Assembly: GCA_963837485.1 (NCBI GenBank)
Contig: CAWINP010000018.1
Span: 248,001-312,000, forward strand
DNA from: Solirubrobacter sp963837485
GTDB taxonomy: Bacteria > Actinomycetota > Thermoleophilia > Solirubrobacterales > Solirubrobacteraceae
DNA length: 64,000 nt
Direction: 5' to 3'
Of this stretch, positions 27,034-35,017 are shown piece by piece; the first letter of the stretch is position 1, and each line of letters begins with the position of its first letter. The notes under the pieces were generated by a model. That model was given only the letters and a program-made list of their open reading frames with translations. It was not told where the DNA came from and made no database searches. The translations under genes were made by a program, and so were the position numbers.

Positions 27034-28530
27034 ATGACAGATCAACGCAGATGGTGGGCGCTCGGCGCCCTGAACCTTGCCGTCCTGGCCGTCTCTCTGG
27101 ACGGCACGGTCCTGAGCGTCGCGCTCCCTACGCTCGCGCACGCGCTCCACGCCACCGAGTCCAACTTGCAGTGGTTCTCCTCCGGCTACCTGCTCGTGCT
27201 TGCGGCGGCGATGCTCCCGGCCGGGGTACTCGGTGACCGCTACGGGCGCAAGAAGGTGCTGCTCGGCTCGATAGCGCTGTTCGGCGCCGGCTCGGCGCTG
27301 TGCGCGGCGGCACCCTCCAGCGGCGCATTCATCGCCGCCCGCGCGCTGCTCGGCGTCGCCGGCGCGGGCGTGATCGTGATGGCGCTCTCGGCGCTGACCG
27401 TGCTGTTCAGCGAGGAGGAACGGCCTAAGGCGGTCGGCGTGTGGGCGGCCGCGAACTTCGTCGCGCTGCCGCTGGGGCCGATCCTCGGCGGTTGGCTGCT
27501 GAGCGAGTTCTGGTGGGGCTGGGTGTTCCTCATCAACGTCCCGGTCGCCCTGATCGGGCTGCTTGCCGCCTGGCGGCTGGTACCTGAGTCGCGCCCCGCG
27601 CGCCGGCCAGGCTTCGACGGGATCGGGCTGGCGGCCTCAGTGGCCGGGCTGCTCGCGCTGACCTACGGCGTGATCGAGGCGGGCGAGCACGGCTGGGGCG
27701 ATGCCGGCGCCGTGGTGCCGATCGCCGCCGGCGTCGCGCTCCTCGCCGCCTTCGTCGCCTGGGAGCGGCGGCTGGGCGCGCGCCCCGGCGGCGAGCCGCT
27801 GATCGACCCGGAGCTGTTTCGCTCGCACTCGTATACGTGGGGCGTGATCCTCGTCACCGTGGCGATCCTGGCGATGATCGGCGTGCTGTTCACGATGCCG
27901 CAGTACTTCCAGGGCGTCCGCGGCACCGACGCGATGGGCTCAGGCGTGCGCCTGCTGCCGCTGATCGGCGGGCTCGTGCTCGGCGCGCTGCCGGCCAATC
28001 GGCTGGCGGCCGGCATCGGCGCGAAGGCGACGGTGGCGCTCGGCTTCCTGATCCTCGCCGGCGGGCTCTTGCTCGGCGCCACCACCGACCTCCGGTCCGG
28101 AGAGGGGTTCGTGGCCGCCTGGATGGCCGTGGTCGGCCTCGGGATGGGGCTGACGATGGCCACGGCGACCTCGGCCGCGCTGTCGGAGCTGCCGGAGGAG
28201 CGCAGCGGCGTCGGCTCGGCCGTGCTGCAGGCGTGCAACAAGACCGGCGGGCCGCTCGGAACTGCCATCCTTGGCAGCGTGGTCAGCTCGGCCTACCTCG
28301 CGCGGCTCGACGTCCGCGGGGTGCCGGCCGCCGCGCGCGAGAGCGTGTTCGGCGGCGTCGCGGCCGCCCAGCAGGCGCACTCGAGCGCGCTGCTGGTGGC
28401 GGTGCGCGGCGCGTTCGTACACGGGATGGACTTGGCGCTGCTGGTGTCGGCGGCGATCGCCGTGGCCGGCGCGCTCGCCACCCTCGCGTTCCTGCAGACC
28501 CGGAGGGCAGGGGTTGCCGTCGCGCAGTGA
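27034..28530 (+). CDS. MFS drug efflux transporter, DHA2 type
   Basis: This 498-residue membrane protein has about 14 hydrophobic segments, the size and layout of the DHA2 (EmrB/QacA) group of drug/proton antiporters. Motif A is seen as AGVLGDRYGRKKVLL after helix 2, and the N-terminal motif LDGTVLSVALPTLAHAL is typical of the group (motif D1). Motif C lies in helix 5 (FVALPLGPILGGWLL). It would export toxic compounds or metabolites from the cytoplasm. It starts at the ATG at 27034, just after an operator-like palindrome, and is followed 4 bases later by a TetR regulator, a standard self-regulated efflux pair. Confidence 0.92.
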   Translation: MTDQRRWWALGALNLAVLAVSLDGTVLSVALPTLAHALHATESNLQWFSSGYLLVLAAAMLPAGVLGDRYGRKKVLLGSIALFGAGSALCAAAPSSGAFIAARALLGVAGAGVIVMALSALTVLFSEEERPKAVGVWAAANFVALPLGPILGGWLLSEFWWGWVFLINVPVALIGLLAAWRLVPESRPARRPGFDGIGLAASVAGLLALTYGVIEAGEHGWGDAGAVVPIAAGVALLAAFVAWERRLGARPGGEPLIDPELFRSHSYTWGVILVTVAILAMIGVLFTMPQYFQGVRGTDAMGSGVRLLPLIGGLVLGALPANRLAAGIGAKATVALGFLILAGGLLLGATTDLRSGEGFVAAWMAVVGLGMGLTMATATSAALSELPEERSGVGSAVLQACNKTGGPLGTAILGSVVSSAYLARLDVRGVPAAARESVFGGVAAAQQAHSSALLVAVRGAFVHGMDLALLVSAAIAVAGALATLAFLQTRRAGVAVAQ

Positions 28531-28534
28531 GCCG

Positions 28535-29110
28535 ATGGGTCTGCGCGAGCGCAAGAAGGCGCGCACGCGCGAGTCGATCCGCGAGCACGCGTTCCGGCTC
28601 TTCCGCGAGCAGGGCTACGGGGCGACCACCGTGGAGCAGATCGCGGAGGCGGCGGAGGTCTCCCCCAGCACGTTCTTCCGCTATTTCCCGAACAAGGAGG
28701 ACGTCGCCCTCACCGACGACCTCGACCCGCTGCTGCTGGAGTCGTTCCGCGCTCAACCGCCCGAGCTCGGCCAGCTCGCCGCGATCCGGGCGGCGATCCG
28801 CGAGGTGCTCGCCGAGACGCCGCCGGAGATCCTCGCGCGCGACCGCGAGCGCCAGGCCGTGATCCTCGCGACACCGGAGCTGCGCGCGCGGACGCTCGAC
28901 GCGGCGGTCGCGATGGTGCGGATGCTGGCGGCGGTGATCGCCGAACGTGCCGACCGGCCGCCCGACGACCTCGCCGTGCTCGCGCTCGCCGGCGCCGTGA
29001 TCGGCGCCGGCATCGCCGCGTTCGCCGCGTCGGTGGACGACCCGGACGCGGACCTCATGCAACTCGTCGACGGCGCGATCGGCGCGCTCGAGACAGGCGT
29101 GAATCTGTAG
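28535..29110 (+). CDS. TetR-family transcriptional regulator
   Basis: This 191-residue regulator has a TetR helix-turn-helix at about 8-55 (ARTRESIREHAFRLFREQGYGATTVEQIAEAAEVSPSTFFRYFPNKEDV), followed by a helical ligand-binding and dimer domain. It starts at the ATG at 28535, 4 bases after the MFS stop. It most likely represses the pump by binding the palindrome at 27001-27015 and is released by a pump substrate. The pairing is inferred from position. Confidence 0.92.
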   Translation: MGLRERKKARTRESIREHAFRLFREQGYGATTVEQIAEAAEVSPSTFFRYFPNKEDVALTDDLDPLLLESFRAQPPELGQLAAIRAAIREVLAETPPEILARDRERQAVILATPELRARTLDAAVAMVRMLAAVIAERADRPPDDLAVLALAGAVIGAGIAAFAASVDDPDADLMQLVDGAIGALETGVNL

Positions 29111-29228
29111 CGCGGCTGAGCGGCGCGCGCCGCATAGACGCAGCGCGCTTTGGGTAGCCCGAGGTTCAACTCAACGGTGCGCGCCGCCCCAGGCGCCGCC
29201 TCACACAACTCGCAACCCAGGAGGAGAT

Positions 29229-29780
29229 GTGATCTGGGTACTGGTGATCGTGGTCGCCGTGCTGCTGTGCGCGGTGATCTGGCTCGCCCTGCGCCAGCGG
29301 CGCACGGCGCAGCTGCGCGAGGGCTTCGGCCCGGAGTACGACCGTACGCTCGAGGAGCGCGGCGACCAGCGCGCCGCCGAGGCCGAGCTGCGCGAGCGCG
29401 TCCAGCGCCGCCGCGGCTATGACATCCGCGAGCTCGAGCCGCAGGCGCGCGACCGCTACGCCGCGCGCTGGCGCGAGACGCAGGCGCGCTTCGTCGACCA
29501 GCCGGCGTCAACGCTGACTGACGCAGACGCGCTGGTGAACGAGGTCATGCGCGAGCGCGGCTATCCGGTGGACGACTTCGAGCAGCAGGCGGCCGACGTC
29601 TCGGTCGACCACCCCAGCGTCGTCGAGCACTACCGCGAGGCGCATGCCGTGCGGGCGAGCGACGAGACGAGCACCGAGCAGTTGCGCGAGGCGTTTGTGC
29701 ACTACCGCGCGCTGTTCGCCGAGCTGCTCGGAGAGCAGAAGGAAGCGACGCGATCCGAGAGGGTCGAGGAGGTCAGGTGA
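29229..29780 (+). CDS. Membrane-anchored conserved hypothetical protein
   Basis: This 183-residue protein starts at the GTG at 29229 after a strong AGGAGG ribosome binding site. Residues 2-21 are one transmembrane helix (VLVIVVAVLLCAVIWLAL), with the rest predicted to face the cytoplasm and be helical and highly charged. A block at about 78-105 (YAARWRETQARFVDQP, then DADALVNEVMRERGYP) recurs in the next gene, so the two are tandem paralogues; the second lacks the membrane helix. The family is common in actinobacteria with no known function. The two genes are separated by one base and form an operon. Confidence 0.8.
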   Translation: MIWVLVIVVAVLLCAVIWLALRQRRTAQLREGFGPEYDRTLEERGDQRAAEAELRERVQRRRGYDIRELEPQARDRYAARWRETQARFVDQPASTLTDADALVNEVMRERGYPVDDFEQQAADVSVDHPSVVEHYREAHAVRASDETSTEQLREAFVHYRALFAELLGEQKEATRSERVEEVR

Positions 29781-29781
29781 C

Positions 29782-30156
29782 ATGGAAGCCAGGCAGACAC
29801 TCGGTACGCGCGACCTCGCGGGCGGCGTCGAGCGCGACGACGACCCGTCGGTGGCGCCGGATGACCGGATCGCCGAGCGCGAGGACGCCCCGGAGCTGTT
29901 CGAGCGCGCGGACAGCAGCGGCTACCAGAGCCGCTGGGAGACGATCCAGACCAACTTCGTAGACGACCCGCGGCGCACGGTCGAGGAGGCCGACGAGCTG
30001 GTCGCCGAGGTGATGCGCAAGCTCGCCGAGAGCTTCGCCGCCGAGCGCGAGCGGCTCGAGCAGCAATGGGGCCGCGGCGAGGACGTCTCGACCGAGGACC
30101 TGCGCGTCGCGCTGCAGCGCTACCGCAGCTTCTTCCAGCGCCTGCTGGCGGCCTGA
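29782..30156 (+). CDS. Soluble paralogue of the upstream protein
   Basis: This 124-residue protein starts at the ATG at 29782. Its core (SGYQSRWETIQTNFVDDP, then EEADELVAEVMRKLAE) aligns with the upstream membrane protein's block, and both end in a similar helix (DLRVALQRYRSFFQRLL here, QLREAFVHYRALFAELL there). It has no signal or membrane segment and an acidic N-terminus. The pair may form a complex with one partner at the membrane. Function is unknown. Confidence 0.8.
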   Translation: MEARQTLGTRDLAGGVERDDDPSVAPDDRIAEREDAPELFERADSSGYQSRWETIQTNFVDDPRRTVEEADELVAEVMRKLAESFAAERERLEQQWGRGEDVSTEDLRVALQRYRSFFQRLLAA

Positions 30157-30172
30157 CGGTCTAGTGCGCCAT

Positions 30173-30210
30173 CCGCGTGCTGTGAACGCTTGTCGACGAG
30201 CAGCACGCGG
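30173..30210. terminator. Stem-loop after the paralogue pair
   Basis: CCGCGTGCTG (30173-30182) and CAGCACGCGG (30201-30210) form a perfect 10-bp stem with an 18-base loop, 17 bases after the stop codon. There is no T-tract, so it may act as a factor-independent stop only weakly, or be part of the repeat-rich spacer that follows. Confidence 0.4.
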
Positions 30211-30280
30211 ACGGCGGCGCCGCGCCTACGTCGCACCCGCGACGTTCGACGAATGGGCGCAACGGCTGAGGGATCGTTCG

Positions 30281-30510
30281 CTCGGCCGCGGGTCCTGTCC
30301 TCGTGGGACCCGGGTCGTCGCTGAACTGAGGCGCGTCCCGCCGGGACGCTTGCCGTCGAGGGTGCGGACTCACCCGCCGGGCGCCCTCGCATGCAGGGCG
30401 CGGACCGGCGTACAGGGCGCCGCGCTGTGCAGGGCGCCACCCGCTCTCCGGGCGCGATGTTGCTGACATTCAGCGCCGACCCCCAACGCCCACGAGGCCA
30501 CCCACGGGTG
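30281..30510. repeat. Inverted-repeat element, copy 2
   Basis: The first 40 bases (30281-30320) are identical to 2670-2709, and the right arm (30475-30510) matches 2761-2797 nearly fully. The same stems form: CCTCGTGGG at 30299-30307 with CCCACGAGG at 30489-30497, and GGGTCG at 30312-30317 with CGACCC at 30477-30482. The inner hairpin is GCGTCCC-GCC-GGGACGC (30333-30349), stronger than in copy 1. Unlike copy 1, it carries about 100 extra bases with three copies of CAGGGCGC (30394, 30413, 30430) and a palindrome GCGCCCT...AGGGCGC at 30381-30401. The whole spacer 30157-30640 has no supported gene. Confidence 0.65.
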
Positions 30511-30640
30511 AAACGGCTACCCCAGAGCTCCGGGGCCTGCCGCGTTTCAGGCGATAGCGATAGCGCGCCCGGCGGCAGGTCGGCCGTCATCGGCGTCGCT
30601 CAGATGCACGGAAAGGAGCGCGCGCCGGTCGACGTGCGGC

Positions 30641-31114
30641 TCACTGCGTGCCCTGAAGGGCCGCGTGGAGGCGGCGAAGGCTTTCGGCCGGCCAGAGCGT
30701 CTTCGAGTCGTAGTAGACCTCGAACGCCGGGGTGTCCGGGGGGATGTTCACCCACTTGACCTTCGATCGCGTGAAGATGTGCACGTCCGGCGCGATAGCG
30801 GTCGGATCGTCGAGCGTTCCGCCACGAACGAAGCGGACCTCGGGCGCGCCGTACTCGCTGAAGACGGCGACCTGACAGTGCGGGCAGCGGAAGATCCGCT
30901 GCGCGCTGCCGTCGTCGCGTGGCGCGTCGACCGGCTTCGGCGTTCCTGTGAGGACATCGAGACGGTGTGCCTCGATGAGCAGGTTGATGACGAACGCACT
31001 GCCGGTCTGGCGCTGACAGTTCAGGCAGTGGCAGCAATGAATGAACATCGGTGGGGACGCGAGCCGGTATCGCAGCGCGCCGCACGCGCACCCGCCCTCA
31101 CGTTGAACACTCAT
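30641..31114 (-). CDS. GFA/CENP-V-type zinc protein
   Basis: This 157-residue protein of the GFA family (glutathione-dependent formaldehyde-activating enzyme-like, Mss4 fold) has all the zinc ligands: CACGALRY with Cys9 and Cys11, HCCHCLNCQR with Cys28, Cys30 and Cys33, and RCPHC near residue 81. The longer frame upstream to 31225 lacks homology, so the ATG at 31114 is chosen. Family members bind zinc and some act on glutathione adducts, but most are uncharacterised; thioltransferase or lyase activity here is only inferred. It stands alone. Confidence 0.86.
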   Translation of the reverse strand: MSVQREGGCACGALRYRLASPPMFIHCCHCLNCQRQTGSAFVINLLIEAHRLDVLTGTPKPVDAPRDDGSAQRIFRCPHCQVAVFSEYGAPEVRFVRGGTLDDPTAIAPDVHIFTRSKVKWVNIPPDTPAFEVYYDSKTLWPAESLRRLHAALQGTQ

Positions 31115-31703
31115 GCAGAAGCATCCTAGGCCGCCGCGGTGGAGGGTTCGGCGGCGGTCGCCCTGGACGATCGCGAGCAGTCTCGCGGATTCGCCGCGCG
31201 CGACGTCGGCGCTATCGCACTGCACGAGTCGGAGCAGCGCGCCAAATCGATCCGACCCGCGGCGAGCGCTGCTGCTCCGAGGCAGAAGCGGTGGCGGACG
31301 GGGTCGGTCGCTGCGTCGCTTGAGAGGCGATGGCCCGCGCGTGTCGCTTTAGGACGGAAGCACAACGGAGAGTGCCGTAGCGAGTGGCGGCTCCCCGGAA
31401 GGGGCGGCGTCGGCTCGCGACTGCTCGGTGACAGATGCAGGAGCGGCGCGAGCGCCGATTGCTCGCCGACAGACGCCCGGATTTCGTCCAGAGGGAGAGC
31501 CGTCGGCGCGCCGGAAGAGACCCGCGCATCCGTCGAAAGGCAGCAGTCTTGACCTGCGCGCCCGCTCGTCGTCCGGCGTGAGGACGCCCTCGCGCTCGCC
31601 GCCGCGGGGCGCGACACGCGCATCTCCGTACTGTTCGGGCGCGACTGGCTGCGCTACTTCATGCGCCGCCGCGCCGACGCCCAGACCAGAGAGCCCGAGA
31701 GCA
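31115..31703. other. Gene-poor stretch with possible remnants
   Basis: No supported gene lies here. At 31350-31361 is TAGGACGGAAGC, the conserved end of the 101-bp repeat family found at 38072 and 62323, so a decayed copy may be present. A short frame at about 31575-31690 (GRDTRISVLFGRDWLRYFM) has coding-like composition and could be the tail of a lost gene, but it has no start and no family I can name. Confidence 0.35.
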
Positions 31704-32414
31704 ATGGCCGCCTACGACGAGGACCTCGCCTACATCCACGACCAGGGCTACTCGCAAATCGCGGAGGGCGCGGCGGCGAGCGTCCTCGAGCTGCTGGCCC
31801 CGCGCGCGTCGATCGTCGAGCTCGGCTGCGGCAGCGGCGTCACGGCCCGCCGCCTCACCGACGCCGGCCACGATGTGCGCGGTATCGACCAGTCGGCAGC
31901 GCTGATCGCGCTCGCCCGCCGCCGGGCACCGCGGGCCGGCTTCCGCGTCGGCTCGTTCGTCAGCGAGCCGATCCCCGAGTGCGACGCCGTGCTGGCCATC
32001 GGCGAGGTCTTCAACTACCTGTTCGACGAGGGCAACACGCGCGCGGCGCTGCCGTCCCTGTTCGCGCGCATCCACGACGCGCTGCGCCCGGGCGGGCTAC
32101 TGGTCTTCGACCTGGCCGCGCCCGGCGTCGTGCCCGGCGGCCGCAGCCGCACCTGGACGACCGGGCCCGACTGGGCCGTGCTCGTCGAGAACCACGAGGA
32201 GAGTGGTCTCCTCACTCGCCACATTACGAGCTTCCGCGAACGCGGCGCGGGCTACCGGCGCAGCGAGGAGGTCCACCGCCAGCGCCTGCACCGGCCGCGC
32301 GAGATCCTCGCGCTGCTGCGCGCCGCCGGTTTCCGTGCGCGCACCCGCCGGCGCTACGGCGAGGTCTCGCCGGGCCGCGGGCGCCACGTGTACGTGGCTC
32401 TCAAGCCGGGCTAA
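31704..32414 (+). CDS. Class I SAM-dependent methyltransferase
   Basis: This 236-residue methyltransferase has motif I IVELGCGSGVTARRL (about 33-47), an acidic end to strand 2 (VRGIDQSAALIALARRRAP), motif post-II around CDAVLAIGEVFNYLFD, and the loop LRPGGLLVFDLAAPG. Its layout fits small-molecule methyltransferases of the type-11/25 group. The ATG at 31704 is used; the upstream open frame to 31428 is random. The LuxR-type regulator gene starts 51 bases after its stop on the same strand. The substrate is unknown. Confidence 0.85.
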   Translation: MAAYDEDLAYIHDQGYSQIAEGAAASVLELLAPRASIVELGCGSGVTARRLTDAGHDVRGIDQSAALIALARRRAPRAGFRVGSFVSEPIPECDAVLAIGEVFNYLFDEGNTRAALPSLFARIHDALRPGGLLVFDLAAPGVVPGGRSRTWTTGPDWAVLVENHEESGLLTRHITSFRERGAGYRRSEEVHRQRLHRPREILALLRAAGFRARTRRRYGEVSPGRGRHVYVALKPG

Positions 32415-32465
32415 TGTCGGGCTAATGTCGCTCATGTCGCCGGTCGGGAGCCGTACGATGAGTGC

Positions 32466-34142
32466 GTGCCGGGCGGCAGCGAAGCGCTTTTGGTCGCGGG
32501 TCAGCAGGCCCTCGTGGCCAGAGAGTGGGCTGCCGCCAGGAGCTCGTTCGAGGCCGCGCTCGAGCAGGAGGAGACGGCCGAAGCGTTGAACGGGCTCGGG
32601 AGCGCGCTCGGGTGGTTGGATGAGACCGAGGCCTCGCTGCGCTACCGCGAGCGCGCGTACGCCGAGTTTCGCCGCCGACCTGAGCCGTTCCAGGCCGCGG
32701 TGATCGCGATGCAGCTGTGCTCCCAGTACGCGGGCAGCCTCGGCAACCTAGCCGCCTCGCGCGGCTGGCTCGGCCGTTTTGAGCGCTTGGTCGAGCAATT
32801 CGAACTGCCGCCGCTGATGGAGGCCTGGGTGCTGCTGTGTCGGGCTTCTCTGGCGTCCGCCAGCGACGACCCGCATGCGGCTCTGGGCTACGGCCGGGAG
32901 GCGCTTGAGATCGCGCACCGCTTCCCAGGCGCTCCGGGCCCCAACGCCGAGCTCTGCGCGCTGAGCGAGATCGGCGCGGCGCTTGTCGAGACGGGCCGCG
33001 TCGAGGAAGGGACCGCGCTGCTCGACGAGGCGATGGCCGCATCGCTCGCCGGCGAGGCCGAGAGCCCGGACACGGTCGTGTACACGAGCTGCAAGACGGT
33101 GGTGGCCTGCGCCCGCGCCGCCGAGGTCAGGCGAGCCACGCGGTGGATCCGCGCCGCCGACGAGTTCAACCGCAGCTACGGTTCGCCCCACGTCTACATC
33201 CTCTGCCGCCTGCACTACGGCGGCGTTCTGCTCGCGACCGGCGATTGGGCCGAGGCCGAGCGAGAGTTTCGGGCCGCGCTGGAGAAGATGCCCAAGACCG
33301 CCGAGCCGCGCCTCCACGTCGAGGTGTTGGCGAAGCTCGCGGAACTGCGCCTCGCGCAGGGCCGGATCGAGGAGGCGGCGCGGCTGCTCGACGGCCTGGA
33401 GGACGACGTCGCTACCAGCTATGCGCTCGGCTCGATCCACCTGGCCCGCGGCGAGCTCGCCGTCGCCGCGTCTGTCCTCGGCCGCCGCGCGCGCGAGGTT
33501 GGCGAAGACTGCCTGCGGTGCGCCCCGCTGCTCGAGCTGCTGGTGCAGGTCGAGATCGAGCTGGGCAAGGTCCGGGAGGCCGCCGCCAAGGCCCGCCGGC
33601 TCGCTGAGCTCGGCACGAGCCTTGCCTGCGATGTGATCGCCGCCCGCGGCGAGCGGGCGCTCGGTCGCGTCCTCCTCGCGGCGGCGAACGGCGACGGGGC
33701 CGTGCCTCACCTGGAGCGGGCGCTGGAGGCTTTCGCGCGCCTTGAGATGCCGCTGGAGATCGCTCGCGCGCGGCTGCTTCTGGCGCGCGCGTTCAGTGAG
33801 GCGGAGCGCGAAGTCGCGATCGCCGAGGCCAGGGCCGCACTCGGCGGCTTCGAGCGGCTTGGCGCCGCCGGCGACGCCGATTCGGCTGCCGCGTTCCTGC
33901 GCGCGCTGGGAGTGAAGGCGGCTCGCGCCGGCACGAGGGGAATCAGTCTGCTGACCAAGCGCGAGTCCGAGGTACTGCGGCTGCTGGGAGAGGGCCTGTC
34001 CAACCGCGAGATGGCCGAGCGCATGTTCATCACTCGCAAGACGGTCGAGAATCACGTCGCCAGTGTGCTCTCCAAGCTCGAGCTGCGTGGCCGCGGCGAG
34101 GCGGCGGCATACGCCGTTCGCCACCTCGAGCACCGGCGCTAG
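32466..34142 (+). CDS. TPR-containing LuxR-family regulator
   Basis: This 558-residue regulator starts at the GTG at 32466. Residues 1-470 are helical repeats of the tetratricopeptide type (EALNGLGSALGWLDE, VAKLAELRLAQGRIEEA-like units), suited to binding a peptide or protein signal. The C-terminus (about 485-550) is a LuxR DNA-binding domain: LLTKRESEVLRLLGEGLSNREMAERMFITRKTVENHVASVLSKL. Unlike the LAL regulator at 57496, it lacks an ATPase module. It may control the following NTF2-like and FAD-monooxygenase genes, which lie on the same strand. Confidence 0.88.
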   Translation: MPGGSEALLVAGQQALVAREWAAARSSFEAALEQEETAEALNGLGSALGWLDETEASLRYRERAYAEFRRRPEPFQAAVIAMQLCSQYAGSLGNLAASRGWLGRFERLVEQFELPPLMEAWVLLCRASLASASDDPHAALGYGREALEIAHRFPGAPGPNAELCALSEIGAALVETGRVEEGTALLDEAMAASLAGEAESPDTVVYTSCKTVVACARAAEVRRATRWIRAADEFNRSYGSPHVYILCRLHYGGVLLATGDWAEAEREFRAALEKMPKTAEPRLHVEVLAKLAELRLAQGRIEEAARLLDGLEDDVATSYALGSIHLARGELAVAASVLGRRAREVGEDCLRCAPLLELLVQVEIELGKVREAAAKARRLAELGTSLACDVIAARGERALGRVLLAAANGDGAVPHLERALEAFARLEMPLEIARARLLLARAFSEAEREVAIAEARAALGGFERLGAAGDADSAAAFLRALGVKAARAGTRGISLLTKRESEVLRLLGEGLSNREMAERMFITRKTVENHVASVLSKLELRGRGEAAAYAVRHLEHRR

Positions 34143-34414
34143 ACCGTATGGCCGACGGCCGGCGTAGGCTGTGCGCAGCGCAGGCGTCGCGAGTAGCCGC
34201 GACCGCCGCTGTCTAGGAGAGCGCGCGAGGCGCGCAGGCAGGACCCGGCAGTGAGGGGAACGTTGGGGGCGTGGCCGTCAGCGAACGGCGGCTTCGGCGT
34301 GCTCACGGGCGGAAAGTGGTCCATATCAGCGCTCTGGCGGCGGCCGCGAGTTCCACCGCGACGTAGGTGTTTTCGCTCATGCTCGCGCGACCTGGGCGTG
34401 CGACCGTGGCCGGT

Positions 34415-34834
34415 ATGACCGATGCCACCTCTCAAGAGCTCACCCACGAGGCGAGCCAACATTCGACCACACAGGAAGCGGTGCGGCGGTACCTGGACGG
34501 GCTGAACGCCCTCGACCCGGACCTGACGGTGTCGGCATATGCGCCGAACGCCGTCATCCGCTACCCAGGCGAGCCGCCCATGGGAGTGGATGCGTTCCAT
34601 GCTTATCTCGAACAGGTGAAGCTGGCCCTCGCAGGCTTGCACATCGCACCGCGAGAGCTCTTCGAGACCGAGCACGGCGTGGCGGCGCGCTGGACGTTCA
34701 CGGCGACGACGAAGACCGGCCGCACAGTCACCTGCGACGGCATCGACAGCTGGGTGATCGGCACCGACGGCACGATCGAGTCGGTGGACGTGTACTACGA
34801 CCCATCGCCGTTGGTCGAGGCGCTCCAGAGCTAA
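34415..34834 (+). CDS. NTF2-like (SnoaL-type) protein
   Basis: This 139-residue protein has the cone-shaped NTF2-like fold: helix TQEAVRRYLDGLNALDPDLTVSAYAPNAVIRYPGEPP, then GVDAFHAYLEQVKLAL and strands AARWTFTATTKTGRTVTCDGIDSWVIG. Such proteins are isomerases, cyclases or binding proteins in steroid and polyketide metabolism. The ATG at 34415 starts where homology begins. It precedes a methyltransferase remnant and an FAD monooxygenase gene. It is one of three NTF2-like genes between 34 and 39.5 kb. Confidence 0.82.
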   Translation: MTDATSQELTHEASQHSTTQEAVRRYLDGLNALDPDLTVSAYAPNAVIRYPGEPPMGVDAFHAYLEQVKLALAGLHIAPRELFETEHGVAARWTFTATTKTGRTVTCDGIDSWVIGTDGTIESVDVYYDPSPLVEALQS

Positions 34835-34836
34835 GC

Positions 34837-35017
34837 ATGAACCTGACCTTCGCGGACGCCGCCTTCGACATCGTCCGCTCAACCTTCGGGGCGGTGTTCG
34901 CGCCCACCAGGTGCGAACCGCCGCGCGTGCCGCCGGACCTCTGGGGTACCGCGGAGCGCGCGCGAGCTGTTCGATGTCGCAGCGAACCGCGACGAGGCGG
35001 AAAGAGGCGATCAGTGA
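34837..35017 (+). pseudogene. Remnant of a SAM methyltransferase
   Basis: NLTFADAAFDIVRSTFGAVF (from 34840) matches the post-motif-II segment typical of type-11 methyltransferases (pF-D-x-x-F-D-x-V-x-S-T-F-G). After a shift of frame, ARELFDVAANRDEAERGDQ resembles the C-terminal end of such an enzyme, ending at the TGA at 35015-35017. The N-terminal motif I and the middle are missing, so this is a decayed fragment wedged between the NTF2-like and FAD genes. Confidence 0.5.

Noticed and set aside
30391..30759. Small open frame across the second inverted-repeat element
   Set aside because: The frame arises from repeat sequence and has no ribosome binding site or family match.
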